Shown in pieces: positions 10,730-21,544 of a DNA stretch of 64,000 bases. The translations under genes were made by a program, and so were the position numbers. The notes beneath the pieces are model-generated. The model saw only the letters and a list, made by a program, of their open reading frames with translations, was not told the origin of the DNA and ran no database searches. Origin of the DNA: Cordylochernes scorpioides (Eukaryota > Arthropoda > Arachnida > Pseudoscorpiones > Chernetidae); the NCBI GenBank assembly GCA_030710605.1, contig CP092870.1, forward strand, positions 53,581,921-53,645,920, written 5' to 3'. Positions within the stretch are counted from its first letter, which is position 1; every line of letters starts with the position of its first letter.

Positions 10730-11340
10730 ACTGATGGAGCCTACCTTGTATATATATGGGTTCAACTTTATATGTATGCTATCCAAAGTTCGCACACGTG
10801 AAAAAGCCACATCGAGCTGTCCATGCGTAAACACAGGCTCTTTGGCAAGAGACTCACTCAAGCAAAGGTTTGGCCTTAACTCTTTTTATAGTCATAGCAA
10901 AAGCCAACCTATTAGAAACTGATGTTTCTTCAAAATGAAGTGAAGGTTGATATCTGAAGGAGCCAAAGATATTTTTGACACCAATACAGTGTGTCCAACT
11001 TTAGTACCTGTCAGAATTTGAGCTTAAAGAACATGAGAGCACATGCGCAGGATCACCATGCGTGTGCCATTGAAAAGACCCTGCTTGAAACAATAGCACC
11101 AACCTTAAAGTTCAACAGGTGTGGAAGCATTTCTGTATGTATTCCATTAGTATGGTAGTTATTTTGCTCCACCACGTTCTCACACACCACAATGTTAACA
11201 CTGAGAAAACACCGTCTCATTTTTGGTATACAATTTCTAAGAAGAAACTAGAAAATAAAGGAAAATTTAAATAAATCTGAAAAGAAAATTCAAACACAAC
11301 TATATTACAGAAAGACGACATATAAAAGGACACAAGGTAA
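10730..11340 (+). repeat. Dispersed repeat family A, second large copy
   Basis: Matches 165-840 over most of its length (gggttcaactttatatgtat, aaagccacatcgagctgtcc, ggtttggccttaactc, ccaatacagtgtgtccaact). It starts right beside the outer end of Gypsy copy 1. No coding capacity. Confidence 0.65.
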
Positions 11341-12960
11341 TAAGACAAAATCCAAATAGTGTGTGGCGTTTCTGTAACAGCGCCACATGAATGAGAAAAA
11401 TATCACAGCATGTTTCAAATGGTTTATGTTATCAAGTTTGTAAACAAAATAACAGATAAGATAAAGATAATTTTCAAAGAAATCTAAAATATTATTCTTA
11501 GAAAAAAAAGTGCAAAAAAACCCACTTTTAAAAAAAATATATAATTCAAATCATATCTGCAAATATCATTGATATTTACTCTTTCTTTCATTCTGTTAAT
11601 TGTAGCACATTTATTTTGAATGCTTACAATCCTAATTAAGTAATCAACAATTAATTGAGAAAAAAAGATTCCAAGAATATACTGCAAAAATGAAAACCAG
11701 ACACAAAAATGGAGCTAAAAAAGACATATACTGAATATGCTGTAAAAATCTTCTTTTCTAAAGATGAAAAAAAAAATCTGAATGAAAAAAGTAACAAAGC
11801 TATGCTTATATTTAGAATTAAGTAATCAACAATTGATTGAGAAAAAAATATTCCAAAGACATTAGGAAAGATACTGCAAAGATACTTCCAAAAAGAAAAC
11901 CATACACAAAAATTAGGCTAAATTTAAATTTACAATTACAATTATAATAAAGTAATTATAAATAAAATAAAAGTAACATTAAATCATAAATACGAAATGT
12001 ATATTAGAAATTAAAATAAAAAGAACGTGTTTTAAAATAAACAAAATTGATGATGATAAATAAAAATTAGAATTAAAAAAAAAGATAAACAACATTTAAA
12101 GGCAAAAAAATCCACGATTGTAAAATCGAATAAATTAAAAATAAATAAAGCTATATTAATATTTGGAAAATAAAAATAAAAAGTTAATGTAAAGCTAAAA
12201 ATAACGAAATTATTGCTTATTATTGCTAAGTATCTTTGGAGGTGATAGCTTCAAACTTTACAACTGTAAACTGTGTTAGCCTATTATCTATATAGATACT
12301 TTTCATTATTTAATGGCACAATTTTAAAATTTCTATTTATACTTCTCTATGTGGTCATTTATTTCAAAATATTATATTTGCTTTCTTTCTCAATAATAAT
12401 TTTCTTGATATCAAAATACTTTCTAAAATTAGTTTTATTGAACAATAAAATCCGTTATACAGCCCTTAAATTTCGACAAATTGGTCATAAAAGAACATTC
12501 AAAATTCTTAATAAATAATTGCTTAGTTGCATTTAGAACAGTCTCAATGGGGGAACTACTTATTCCAATGCCAATTTCTCAAATTATTTTAGATTTCTTT
12601 CCCGTGTATGTTTCAACCCTTTTGATATTGTTGCACCAGGCTGCGGTTTGGCAGATTCTTCAATTTTGATTCTCTCCTCAGACACGTATTTTATCTTTCC
12701 AGAACGTGTCTCAACCATCCTACAAGGTTAAACCCGTCAATAATAAGACAACTATTATTTATGGTAACACCTAAAATATCTCTTTATTTATCACATCAAA
12801 GTTTAAAGAAGGTTGGGTATTCAGTGTATCAAAATTCAAATTATTTTATAGTACATAATATTTCATAATAATATTCTGTTTTATAAGAATGAATAAATAT
12901 AAAATTTAAATTTGAAATATATGGAAAATAATATCATAAATAATTTTAAAAATAGGCGCA
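11340..12960. other. Very AT-rich gene-free region with a diverged internal duplication
   Basis: About 1.6 kb with no coding signal. A segment near 11,633-11,720 (aattaagtaatcaacaatta, gagaaaaaaagattcc, gaaaaccagacacaaaaa) recurs, diverged, near 11,815-11,915. Open frames here are short, AT-driven and without motifs. Confidence 0.5.
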
Positions 12961-12966
12961 TTAACC

Positions 12967-13071
12967 ATGATGCAACAATATATACTAGACTTTTAAGCCA
13001 TGTTGTTAAGATAGTGATATCATTGTTTGTATATATCCCCAATACATGTCTACATATATTGTTGCATCATT
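12967..13071. mobile_element. Short inverted-repeat element (MITE-like)
   Basis: The left arm atgatgcaacaatatat is mirrored by atatattgttgcatcat on the right, with about 60 bp between. Size and structure fit a small MITE or a fold-back remnant. No clear target duplication. Confidence 0.5.
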
Positions 13072-13373
13072 TTAGCATTATTTTATTAAACAGAATATAT
13101 GTATTTTAAACAGATTTATGTATTATAAACTCACCATTTGTATTTTGGTACACTGTGTGACTTCACTGCTCTCTTAGATGTGTATATAGATGATTCTGGA
13201 GGCTACTTAAAGTAGAGTTATCTCATTATTCCCTTACATAAATTTGTAGAATGTTTGAAACACGCAATGGTAAGATGCAAGACCCGGCACAGGAGAGAAT
13301 CAAGATTGAGGAGTCTGCCATGCTGCAACCTTGCGCAACAATATATTTTATGAAAAATATCAAGAAAACTTAC

Positions 13374-13690
13374 GCAATGTGTTTCTTTATTACAAAAATC
13401 CCGAGCTTTCGAATTCTTCAACGAGCAAAGTTGCAGCTCTGATTGAGCACGGAGGAAAAGGTGATATACTAAATTATGGCTATTTAATCTTGATTTGGAG
13501 TATAGCCTAATTGTATTAGAACAGAATAATAGACATCCCAATACAATTCTGTCATACTCCAAATCAAGATTAAATAGCCATCATTTGGTATATCACCATC
13601 TCCCTGTGCTCAGCTGTAACTTTGCCCGTTGAAAAGCTAGAGGTTGAAAGCTAACTGTTTTTGTAATAAATAAACACATTATGATGCACT
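13374..13690. mobile_element. Fold-back element with long imperfect arms
   Basis: The arms (about 13,374-13,530 and 13,540-13,690) are reverse complements with scattered mismatches. Core matches are ctatttaatcttgatttgga against tccaaatcaagattaaatag, and gcaaagttgcagctctg against its mirrored partner. The open frames here on both strands come from this symmetry and are not genes. Just outside, tgatgcactagcgcgccat at about 13,682 recurs at about 14,049. Confidence 0.65.
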
Positions 13691-14039
13691 AGCGCGCCAT
13701 CTGTCATGAAAATTCGAAACTATTTTAGACGCGCAAGATTCTTTTCGAAATTAAACAATTTCTACTGCCCTTACTGCAATGGAAAAATTAATTGGAGGAC
13801 CTGGCCATCAGTGGTGAACCTCCCAGCGGTTTTTCCAGTTTAATCTACCATACCGCTGTTTTATATTGCATTTTTTCAGTTTTCATTTTATAGTGATACT
13901 GATGCTAGACTCTTGGAATGGGTACTTTAGATGAACTATGGACTTTGAGGAAAGCAGAATTATATACAATTATAAATATATAATATGCTTCGAACAATCG
14001 TTCTTCCGCAAATATCAAATTGAGTATTTTATTAGAACA

Positions 14040-14105
14040 TTTATATTATGATGCACTAGCGCGCCATTTGTTATGAAAATTCGAAACTGTTTTAAAAGAC
14101 ATTGC
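14040..14105 (+). repeat. Short dispersed repeat matching the fold-back flank
   Basis: The segment atgatgcactagcgcgccat followed by gaaaattcgaaact matches 13,680-13,730 with few changes, suggesting a second, truncated copy of the same element. Confidence 0.5.
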
Positions 14106-14434
14106 GTAAGTTTTTTTTATAATTTTTTATGAAAGTACGTATATCGTAATTCTTATATCTGAATATGTCTACACAAGTTAAAAATCATTTAACTTTCAAA
14201 TATACTGAATTCTTCTATGTAATTTTCAATCAGAATTCTTACTTTACCATAGTAGAAGAGTGATAAGATGACAGAAATTGTCAACAACTAGGGCCAAAGT
14301 CTACTAAATAATAACTTGCTTCATTGACCTTCAACTTGTACACATCCATCAGTTAATGCAACTAACCAAACGGGTTTGACGCTCCCTGTAACTGTAAATC
14401 AATCTGATTTCTATTTTTGTGATAGAACAGCTGA

Positions 14435-14690
14435 GTATATCCACGCAGCAACCCGGGACGGCAGTTAAGAACGACAATACTAGCTACTTCAGAAGTACTC
14501 CTTCCAAAATTAGTGGACTCTGAGAAGATACGAAATAAAGAGATGGAAATAAAAGTGAAAATGAAAAATTACTATGACAAGAGTCAGGGTGCGAAAGACC
14601 TGGACGAACTGGAAATTGTGAGATTTAGTCTGGATTGTGGATCTGAGAACGTGGGGAAAGATAATGAAGAAAGCACCTACACCTCGATCC
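14435..14690 (+). pseudogene. Gypsy-like polyprotein C-terminal fragment
   Basis: One frame reads GRQLRTTILATSEVLLPKLV, then EKIRNKEMEIKVKMKNYYDK and a DLDELEI stretch. This has the form of the linker downstream of Ty3/Gypsy integrases: a lysine-rich helix, YYD(K/R), then an acidic DLxxLxxG(D) turn. The expected following motif is lost. It appears unrelated to the other Gypsy elements of this window. The assignment is by pattern only. Confidence 0.45.
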
Positions 14691-14761
14691 TATTTTATAG
14701 AGAATCCCTGAGGTGTTTAAACCTAACCATCAAACCACACACACTCATACAATTTTATTAA

Positions 14762-15110
14762 GACCACCGGTCTTATACAAATTCACCACAGGGAGTAAGC
14801 ATAAATGGAGTTCTTATACTCCAAGCAGCACAGAACCCAACAATTAAACCACGCACACCTTCAAATTTATTAAAACCACCGGTCTTATACCGATTCACCG
14901 CAGGAAGGAAGCATAGATGGAGTTCATATACTCTAGGCAGCACAGAACCCTACAATTAAACCTCTCCATTAAACCACACACACACATACAGATTTATTAA
15001 GACCACCGGTCTTATACAGATTCGCCGCAAAAATGTAGCATAGATGGAGCTTCTATACTCCAGGAAGCACAGAACTCAACAGTTAAACCTCACCATTAGA
15101 CCAACAAATA
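14762..15110 (+). repeat. Three tandem units of 112-127 bp
   Basis: Units start at 14,762, 14,874 and 15,001, each with accaccggtcttatac, attc(a/g)ccgca and tagatggagtt. Related phrases (tttattaag...gtcttatacaga) occur at about 54,292-54,340 and 61,702-61,745, so the unit is a dispersed repeat that became tandem here. Confidence 0.65.
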
Positions 15111-15169
15111 GCAAGATATTCAAGTTACTTACAGCAATCCATGACGCGATGTAATTAACCAGGAGTGGC

Positions 15170-15285
15170 AAGTAGGAACAATAGACAAGTCTCAAGGATA
15201 GTCTTCTTTTTTATTTATCCCAAGTATATATGGTGAAAGGCCGTGATAATCATGGTACGTAGTTAGCGACTTCTTTTTTTTTCTG
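15170..15285 (-). mobile_element. SINE 3' part (minus strand)
   Basis: The reverse complement reads gaagtcgctaactacgtacc and then catgattatcacggcct, matching the 3' part of the SINE seen at 28,100-28,180 and 39,990-40,050. The tRNA-like head is absent. Confidence 0.5.
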
Positions 15286-15309
15286 AAAATTGCACCCCAT
15301 ATCTACATA

Positions 15310-15560
15310 TGGCGTCGAGTCAGTCTGTCTGCATCGCATGCGGCTCCAGCGACCTGTCGCTGGCCCACCGCTACTGATCCTGCAGCGCCGTTCGCCCTCT
15401 CATCCGAGAGGCGTTCTCCATCATCGGCCGGCCGCCGGACCTGCAGTCCTGGATCTTTCCAGTTGGTCTCGAGGACCACGCCATCACCATCTCCTCAGCG
15501 ACGAAGCACACGATCTACGTTTTCTTCGTAGATCATTAAATACGTGGTGTCTCGTTAGAG
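15310..15560 (+). pseudogene. Tx1/L1-like LINE C-terminal fragment
   Basis: The translation gives VCIACGSSDLSLAHRY, then SCSAVRPLIREAF and GRPPDLQSWIF. This is the homologue of the C-terminus in the LINE at 21,545-23,990 (SCIACGSGDLSLAHRSWSC). The Cys/His pattern is the usual LINE C-terminal zinc finger. It has an in-frame stop after HRY and lies opposite in strand to the larger copy. GC-rich against AT-rich flanks. Confidence 0.7.
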
Positions 15561-15689
15561 ACCTGCTGGCGATTCTCCACCAAACTCTGCAGCGGTGGCA
15601 GAGGCGACATATTCATTGTACATAGTGGTATTTTAAAATAGTTCAGAGTGTGAACTTTTGAATGAATTGACAAACTTTCAATAAAATTA

Positions 15690-15935
15690 TGTCAATTGTC
15701 TACAACATGTCGTAACTTTTGTATTTACATTTGTGACATAACCACGTTTAGTTACTTGAACTCACTTGTGGGGAGTTGGGATGTTTCAAAAAACAGGGAC
15801 CATTAAGGCAAATAATTTTCACTAAAAGTCCCCAATACGGGATTGGATCCCGAGTCATTGCTGTCGAAAAATTGACCGTTGAATTGATGAGTCTTGAAAT
15901 ATCATAAACTTTGTTACAAATTTTTGAGTGAATCA
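15690..15935 (-). mobile_element. tRNA-derived SINE (minus strand)
   Basis: Reverse complemented, it has a degenerate Pol III B box in ctcgggatccaatcccgta, then a body with acaagtgagttcaagtaact and tgtcacaaatgtaaatac. The body matches the other SINE copies. Order (head at the right) fits minus orientation. Confidence 0.55.
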
Positions 15936-16299
15936 TTCATGACAGAGGAGTACCTACGATTAAATATCTCGCTTCCCAACAAAAGACTAGTTGCACAACA
16001 TAGAGTTTTATGGCAATTTTTTAGGTAAGAAAGAAAAGACTTCTGGAAAGAAAATGGCCGGAACTGTTTACTTTGTAAGGATCTCATGGATGATAATTTG
16101 GTTCACTATTAAAATTCACATATTAAAAATTATATTTCGGGATTTTTTTCGAACGTTCGACTATATTAACACACCTGGTGCTGCTCAATCTATAACCAAT
16201 AAACTTATTTAAAATTTCTCGATGATTGGCTGATAAACAAAAGGTCATTTGGCTTATTCGAATCATACGATATGTTCAAAATTCTGAATTAAGATCATT

Positions 16300-16580
16300 T
16301 TCAAGTATAATGTTAGAATTATTTGAATATATTCAAACGAAATATTTATATATAAATGAACAAATGCTGTACATATATTAATTAATTGTTACCACAGAGT
16401 GTGTGTAAGCTCACAGGTAAAAATGCGCTAACCGAAAATAAAAAAGTTCCTATTGTTTAATATTAGTTTCCCTTTTATATTTTGTTCTCTCTTTTGTAAA
16501 TCAATAAATATAATGTTTGATTAATATTCTTGTAATCAGTTTCTAAAAAATTCTAAGCAAAGTCAACAACAGATTATTAA
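16300..16580 (+). repeat. Dispersed repeat family C (inverted partner at 31,120-31,400)
   Basis: Shares taattaattgttaccacaga, a gctaaccg motif, ttgttctctcttttgtaaat and gcaaagtcaacaa with the reverse complement of 31,120-31,400. No coding content. It directly precedes the 5' end of Gypsy copy 2. Confidence 0.55.
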
Positions 16581-17400
16581 TTTATATATATATATGGTAA
16601 TTTAAACCAACAACCCCATATTGTATATAACTTATAACAAGATTTTCATGTTGTATAATAGAAACACATCTGTAAATATTTATACGCATTATTGACATGT
16701 GTCATTACATCATCATATGTAATGTACTTTGTACAAACTGAGGATAAATAAATAAAACTCTGTAATAGATTAAGAGTTGAGCTGAAGCAAGAGATAGAAG
16801 TTAAAAACGTCTAAAATCGAGATAGATGGAGGTTCAACAACATCTAAAGATAGATAAGAAACTGTCAGGACGGCGCCAGTGTCCAATTTCGCCCCTGATC
16901 CACGCTCAGGTTTCATCTTCTGAAATGCAATACTTCCTTTCTCGTAAAAGATATATAAGGCCCACGTCTTAGCTGAAAATATAGTCACTTCACCATCAGC
17001 GGAAGCCCTCGTCGGTTATCACCTAGGTCTTCCTCATCCACCATGTAGACCAGTAAGAACTATTCTATCTTCATCTTTCGCTCCTAGCTCAACTTTTATC
17101 TGTTCACGGAACTTTCCTAGTGCAACTGTGTCTTCGTTTTTTGTGTGGACATTCCCAAGCTTTCCACTCTGCCTTGACCACGACTGCCTGTACTCTGTGA
17201 GAACTGTTAAAGGTATCCCAAGGTGCGGAGAGGTACTAGAAAACTCTCCACGCCCTGACTGTCCCTCTCGGTTACTGCAGGTTTGCCCCTTTCGGTTACC
17301 ATACCACAGCGAGAGACCCTCGGTTACCACATAGCGAGAGTCGACAGGATACCAAACGAAGAAGGCCAGATAGTCCAGATAGAAGTGAGAAAGTGCAAAG

Positions 17401-18198
17401 ATGGAAGAGCAAACCGAACAGTCCAACGATTCGACCGAGCCATCTGTCCCCAAACAAGAGACGACATTTGAAGAGGAGGAAACGTCGCCGCCCCAAGGGA
17501 CCTCCGCAGACCCGCTGACACAGATCGCCGATGCCCTGAGTAAGCTGTTGGTCGCCCGACCTCCGAGGGAGATAGACATGAGTCCATATAATGATACCTT
17601 TGAAGTCCAGAGCTTTTTCGACAACTTCGATGCCCAAGCAGACCGAACTGAGCTAACCTACACGGACCGCCTACGCAAGTTACCCTGCTACCTGCAAGGT
17701 GAGCCACTCTTATATTTCCGAAGCCTACGGTTAGATAGGTTATTTTATCATGAAGCCCGCCAGACACTGATATACTCATTCCCAGCAACGACAGAAGCGT
17801 CGTTTGCACTCTTTTTGGCCATCAAATTGACACCCCAAATTCCCCTAGAAGACTACTACCAAAACAAAACGGTAATGGGCATGAAACTAAACCTACCCAC
17901 CGACATATTAATAGAGTCTCTGACCGAAGGACTACCCGTCGCAGACCAGCGATTAATCGCAACTGTGCAGCCAAACACCATTAAAGAATGGTTCGACCTA
18001 GTGTCAAGAATAAGAAGAACTCAGTGTGCCAACAGTGCAGTGTACCAGCGCCAAGTAGACAAGGCCCCACATCCAAACAACCACAACCCACCACCGCGGT
18101 ACAACAACCAGCGGTCATCACGTGTAACCTACCAAGTTACACCCCCCACCCTCGCCTTGCAAGTATTGCAATGCTATGCACTGGCACTCCCAATGTGA
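17401..18198 (+). CDS. Gypsy Gag (copy 2), frame broken before the zinc knuckle
   Basis: The 265-codon frame starts MEEQTEQSNDSTEPSVPKQE and has a capsid-like helical core (PYNDTFEVQSFFDNFDAQAD, LPCYLQGEPLLYFRSLR, residues about 60-110). It ends in a Pro/Asn-rich tail. The zinc knuckle CKYCNAMHWHSQC lies at 18,158-18,196 in a different frame, so a frameshift just upstream removed it from this protein. Gag would package element RNA in the cytoplasm. The start is supported by the same Met context in copy 1 (9833). The length before the knuckle is ordinary for an insect Gypsy Gag. Confidence 0.7.
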   Translation: MEEQTEQSNDSTEPSVPKQETTFEEEETSPPQGTSADPLTQIADALSKLLVARPPREIDMSPYNDTFEVQSFFDNFDAQADRTELTYTDRLRKLPCYLQGEPLLYFRSLRLDRLFYHEARQTLIYSFPATTEASFALFLAIKLTPQIPLEDYYQNKTVMGMKLNLPTDILIESLTEGLPVADQRLIATVQPNTIKEWFDLVSRIRRTQCANSAVYQRQVDKAPHPNNHNPPPRYNNQRSSRVTYQVTPPTLALQVLQCYALALPM

Positions 18199-18422
18199 AC
18201 AACGGTTCCCACAGAGCCGAACACGCCCAGTCTACAGCGCCAGACCACGCACAACCACTGTACCAAAATGTGGTACCCACACCCGGCCCAAGGTCCAATC
18301 TCTGAGACCTGTTTCCCAAGTCCAAGCTACAAGCCAAGACGACTCTACAAGCCCCGCGAGCAACTCAACGGTAGGAAAACCTGCAACCTTTTTTCGTTGA
18401 ACAGCTCGTAATATGGACTGAA

Positions 18423-18516
18423 CTGTCACCAAATGTAAATTTGCCCTTTTTAATAGACACGGGAGCATATATCAACCTACTTAACTTTGATATTTTAAGA
18501 ATCATAGAAAATAGAT
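18423..18516 (+). pseudogene. Retroviral-type aspartic protease fragment (copy 2)
   Basis: The frame reads SPNVNLPFLIDTGAYINLLN; the D-T-G-A active site is at 18,456-18,467. A stop follows at about 18,514. Lower-quality protease remnants continue to about 18,780 in broken frames. The position between the gag knuckle and RT is as expected. Confidence 0.7.
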
Positions 18517-18801
18517 AACCTTATAAAATTATTATCTATCAGTACAGTTTAACTATAAATACAATAGCCCATAATGTAAATACCCTTGGATATATTTTTT
18601 TTACAAATTAAGATAGGTAACCTCACCCAAAAACTATTTTTTTTATAATAAAAACTTCACTACCTTTTGGTATTTTATCAATTGTAAAACGACACTAGAA
18701 GTTACACCGCATGAGTTTCTTTTCAACGACAAATTATTTTTTTTCAAGGTGAAATATCGACTATTTCTAACCTTTTTGGATGAGGTATGAAAGGATGAAT
18801 T

Positions 18802-19650
18802 ATGAAGAGTAATGACGAACGGAAAAATAAAAGTGTACAGGGATGGGTACCGAACCCACAATCAGCTCTCGTGACGCTAGATAGTCAGTACGAATTTTGT
18901 AGACTTCCGTACGGATTTAAAAATTCGCCACAGATATACCATCGTGCCATAAACCATGTCTTGCAAAAATATAAACTAAATTTTGTTACCCATTACTTCG
19001 ACGATTTCATTATTTGCTCTGACACCTTAGAGGATCATCTACAACACCTTCAACAATTTCTAACGGTGTGTCAACACGAAAACATCAAACTCAATTATAA
19101 TAAATGTTCATTTTTTAAAACATCTATAGATTTCTTGGGATACACTGTTACCGCAGGTACTTATGCACCACAGACGCGCAACCTTGATACCATAAATGCC
19201 ATCAAACCACCTACCAGTCAAAAGACACTACAATCATTTTTAGGAGCAGTGAGCGTTTATAATAAGTTTATACCAGATTATGCCCGCTTACGAGCACCTT
19301 TAAATAAACTACTTAAAAAAGATGTGAAATGGAATTGGGACCCAGACTGTCAATAAGCTTTAACCACTCTCAAAGAGAGTTTAACCAGTAAACCAGTACT
19401 ACACTTGTATCAAGTCGGTTTGCCATGCCGCCTTTATTGCAATGCATCCACCCAAGGGATCGCCGGCATACTCAAACAGGTACATCCAGACGGACAAGTA
19501 CATCCTGTACAATATTTCAGCCGCGCCCTTAGAGCACATGAGAGAAACTACACCGTTTCCGAACTCGAGTGCCTCGCCATCGTAGAAAGTGTAGACAAAT
19601 TCCGAATATACCTCACCGGTAAATAATTTACCATATACACGAATCACCAA
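18802..19650 (+). pseudogene. Gypsy reverse transcriptase C-terminal half and RNase H (copy 2)
   Basis: The block 18,802-19,356 contains DSQYEFCRLPYGFKNSPQIY, HYFDDFIICSDT (the YxDD catalytic box as YFDD), KCSFFKTSIDFLGYTV and SFLGAVSVYNKFIPDYA. The fingers and first catalytic Asp of RT are missing upstream. After a stop at 19,354 comes RNase H: LYCNASTQGIAGILKQ, YFSRALRAHERNYTVSELEC and YTNHQVY. Both RNase H aspartates expected in TDAS and TDH are Asn, through GAT/GAC to AAT changes. A stop follows FRIYLTGK at 19,624. Inactive. Confidence 0.8.
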
Positions 19651-19859
19651 GTTTACAATGGCTTAAAACTATAAAAGGTCCGTCAGGACGACTCTTTAAA
19701 AGGAGCCTGAGACTATCTACCTATAATTACGAAATCCACTACCTCAAAGGCAGCCAACAGTATGAAGCAGATTTACTATCACGAAACCCCTTTGTAGGAT
19801 TTATCAGTCCTGATATTATAAAACAACATCAACCAATATAGCATTCACATTCAACATTG

Positions 19860-21092
19860 ATACAAACGGCTTACATACCATTACCCGAAAAGGTGTAATT
19901 AAAATAATAATTCCCGAAACCCTGCAACATACTCTAATGAACAAAGTTCACCAATAATATAACCACCCAGGCCTCTCTCAGATGACCCGCATAATTACTA
20001 CCCAGTACTACTGGAAAGGTATCTCTAAATCTATAGAAAAATTTGTCAGGTCGTGTCACACCTGCCAAATCATTAAAAACCCAAAGGTAAACCCTATGGT
20101 GCCCTCGGACAAATTCCACCACCTCAACAACCTTTCGACTTAATCTCTATAGATACCATAGCTGGATTTTCGACATATCTACACGTAATAGTGGATCATT
20201 TAACGCGATATGCTTGGACCTTTCCATCGAAGTCCACCAGTACCCTAACGTACATTCAAACCCTCAAAACTGTACTACAACAAGGATCTCCAAAACGTCT
20301 GTTATCTGACAGAGCGCCCGCTTTTACCTCAGAAAAATTCCGTAAATTTCTAATAACACATGGTATACAACCCCTACTCACCACCAGCAATAACCCACAA
20401 GCAAACAGTTTAATAGAACGCTTAAATGCCACCATTACAGGCAAGCTCAGACTAGCTTATCTAGAAAATACGAAAGCTTCCTGGACTCAACTAGTTAAGC
20501 GCTTCACTCAGACGTATAATAACACACCCCATTCCGTCACAAGTTTTCCACCCACCTACATAATGTTCAATGTTATCCCCCCAGATCTACGAACTCATCT
20601 AAACCCATACCCCGAAATAACTATAGTTCGAGAGATAGCACGCTCTCGTACCCAAAATAAGCATTAAAAAAAGATAAAGAAACATTTGATAAGCAGCACA
20701 GAACACCACATTTCGAAGTGAATGATCTTGTTTTGGTCAAAAATTATAGACATCCCGACACGGGTGAATTAGCACCATATTTTACTGGACCATACACAAT
20801 AATTGAAATAATCTCACCCAACGTCGTTCGAATAGATCGCCCCAATCAACCTCTCAATAGAGACAGTGACACCATACATGTCAATAAATTAAAATATTAC
20901 ACAGAGAATGTTCTGTACATCACACCTCCACAACCCCGATTTGTTCAAAACCCACAGCGATTGCCTCAAGATGTATATCATAGTGAATTCAATCATTTGA
21001 CTCCAGATATCTTCGAGACGCAACTATACCGATTTATACCACCTACAACCTCACAGCCCTTTTTACATTTAAATCCCGGTATTTTCAAATAG
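19860..21092 (+). pseudogene. Gypsy integrase (copy 2)
   Basis: The zinc-binding region is at about 19,940-20,090 (H...NHPGLSQMTRIITTQYYW...CHTC) with an in-frame stop inside it. The catalytic core follows: SIDTIAGF (first Asp, about 20,147), SDRAPAF (second Asp) and NSLIERLNATITGKLRLAYL (Glu). The C-terminal chromatin or DNA-binding part is at 20,718-21,092 in another frame (NDLVLVKNYRHPDTGELAPYF, PNVVRIDRPNQPLNRDSDT). This half is over 90% identical by eye to copy 1. All three DDE residues survive, but frame breaks prevent a full protein. Confidence 0.8.
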
Positions 21093-21540
21093 GCAAAAAG
21101 AAATTGACTACCTCAACAAGAGAAGAAAGTCAGTTTCAAGAAAATGACAAAAATAACAAACCATCCCACATGATTGACCCTCCCAGAAATAGAACCCCGA
21201 CAATTTCATCGAAAAACAGGAGGAGTGACCCACCAGTAATAGGATCCCCGAATCTATTTCAGTTGCATATCCTCCGTTCAACGTCCTCTCTCAAGCAGTC
21301 ATCTTGACCGCTATCTTCATGATCGCCATTTTTTAAAAACATTTTTCACACTAACCATTTAGGTTTTCTTACCAATCTCACCATCGCCTTAATCACAACA
21401 CAACATACATTAAACATTTTACATGTTAATTGATATCACCAATTAAAACAACTTGGTTAAGTCTGATATAGACTTTATAACGGAAAAGAGATATAATTAT
21501 CTACATATCACCTTTTTGGATAAACGAGGATATAATGGGA
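21093..21540 (+). other. 3' region of Gypsy copy 2
   Basis: About 450 bp between the integrase end and the LINE tail. The stretch 21,395-21,450 (attaaacattttacatgtta) matches 6,590-6,625 of copy 1 in reverse. A short frame ends in a hydrophobic run (VILTAIFMIAIF). No LTR was recognised. Confidence 0.45.
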
Positions 21541-21544
21541 ATAT

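Larger units (their letters stand above)
16595..21500 (+). mobile_element. Decayed Gypsy/Ty3 retrotransposon, copy 2 (plus strand)
   Basis: The order LTR/leader, gag with zinc knuckle, protease, RT, RNase H, integrase is that of Ty3/Gypsy (integrase after RNase H). The start is tggtaatttaaaccaacaac at 16,595. A TATA-like atatataagg lies near 16,949. A 3' LTR is not visible; the element runs into the 3' end of a LINE at about 21,540. The N-terminal half of RT is deleted, and several stops and frame changes make it inactive. Copy 1 is its inverted relative 6-10 kb away. Confidence 0.8.

Noticed and set aside
13218..13562. 114-codon minus-strand frame
   Set aside because: It crosses the fold-back hairpin, so the open frame follows from repeat sequence and not from a gene.
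17034..17809. Minus-strand open frames of 113-196 codons
   Set aside because: They are shadows of the plus-strand Gypsy leader and gag, whose motifs are clear.
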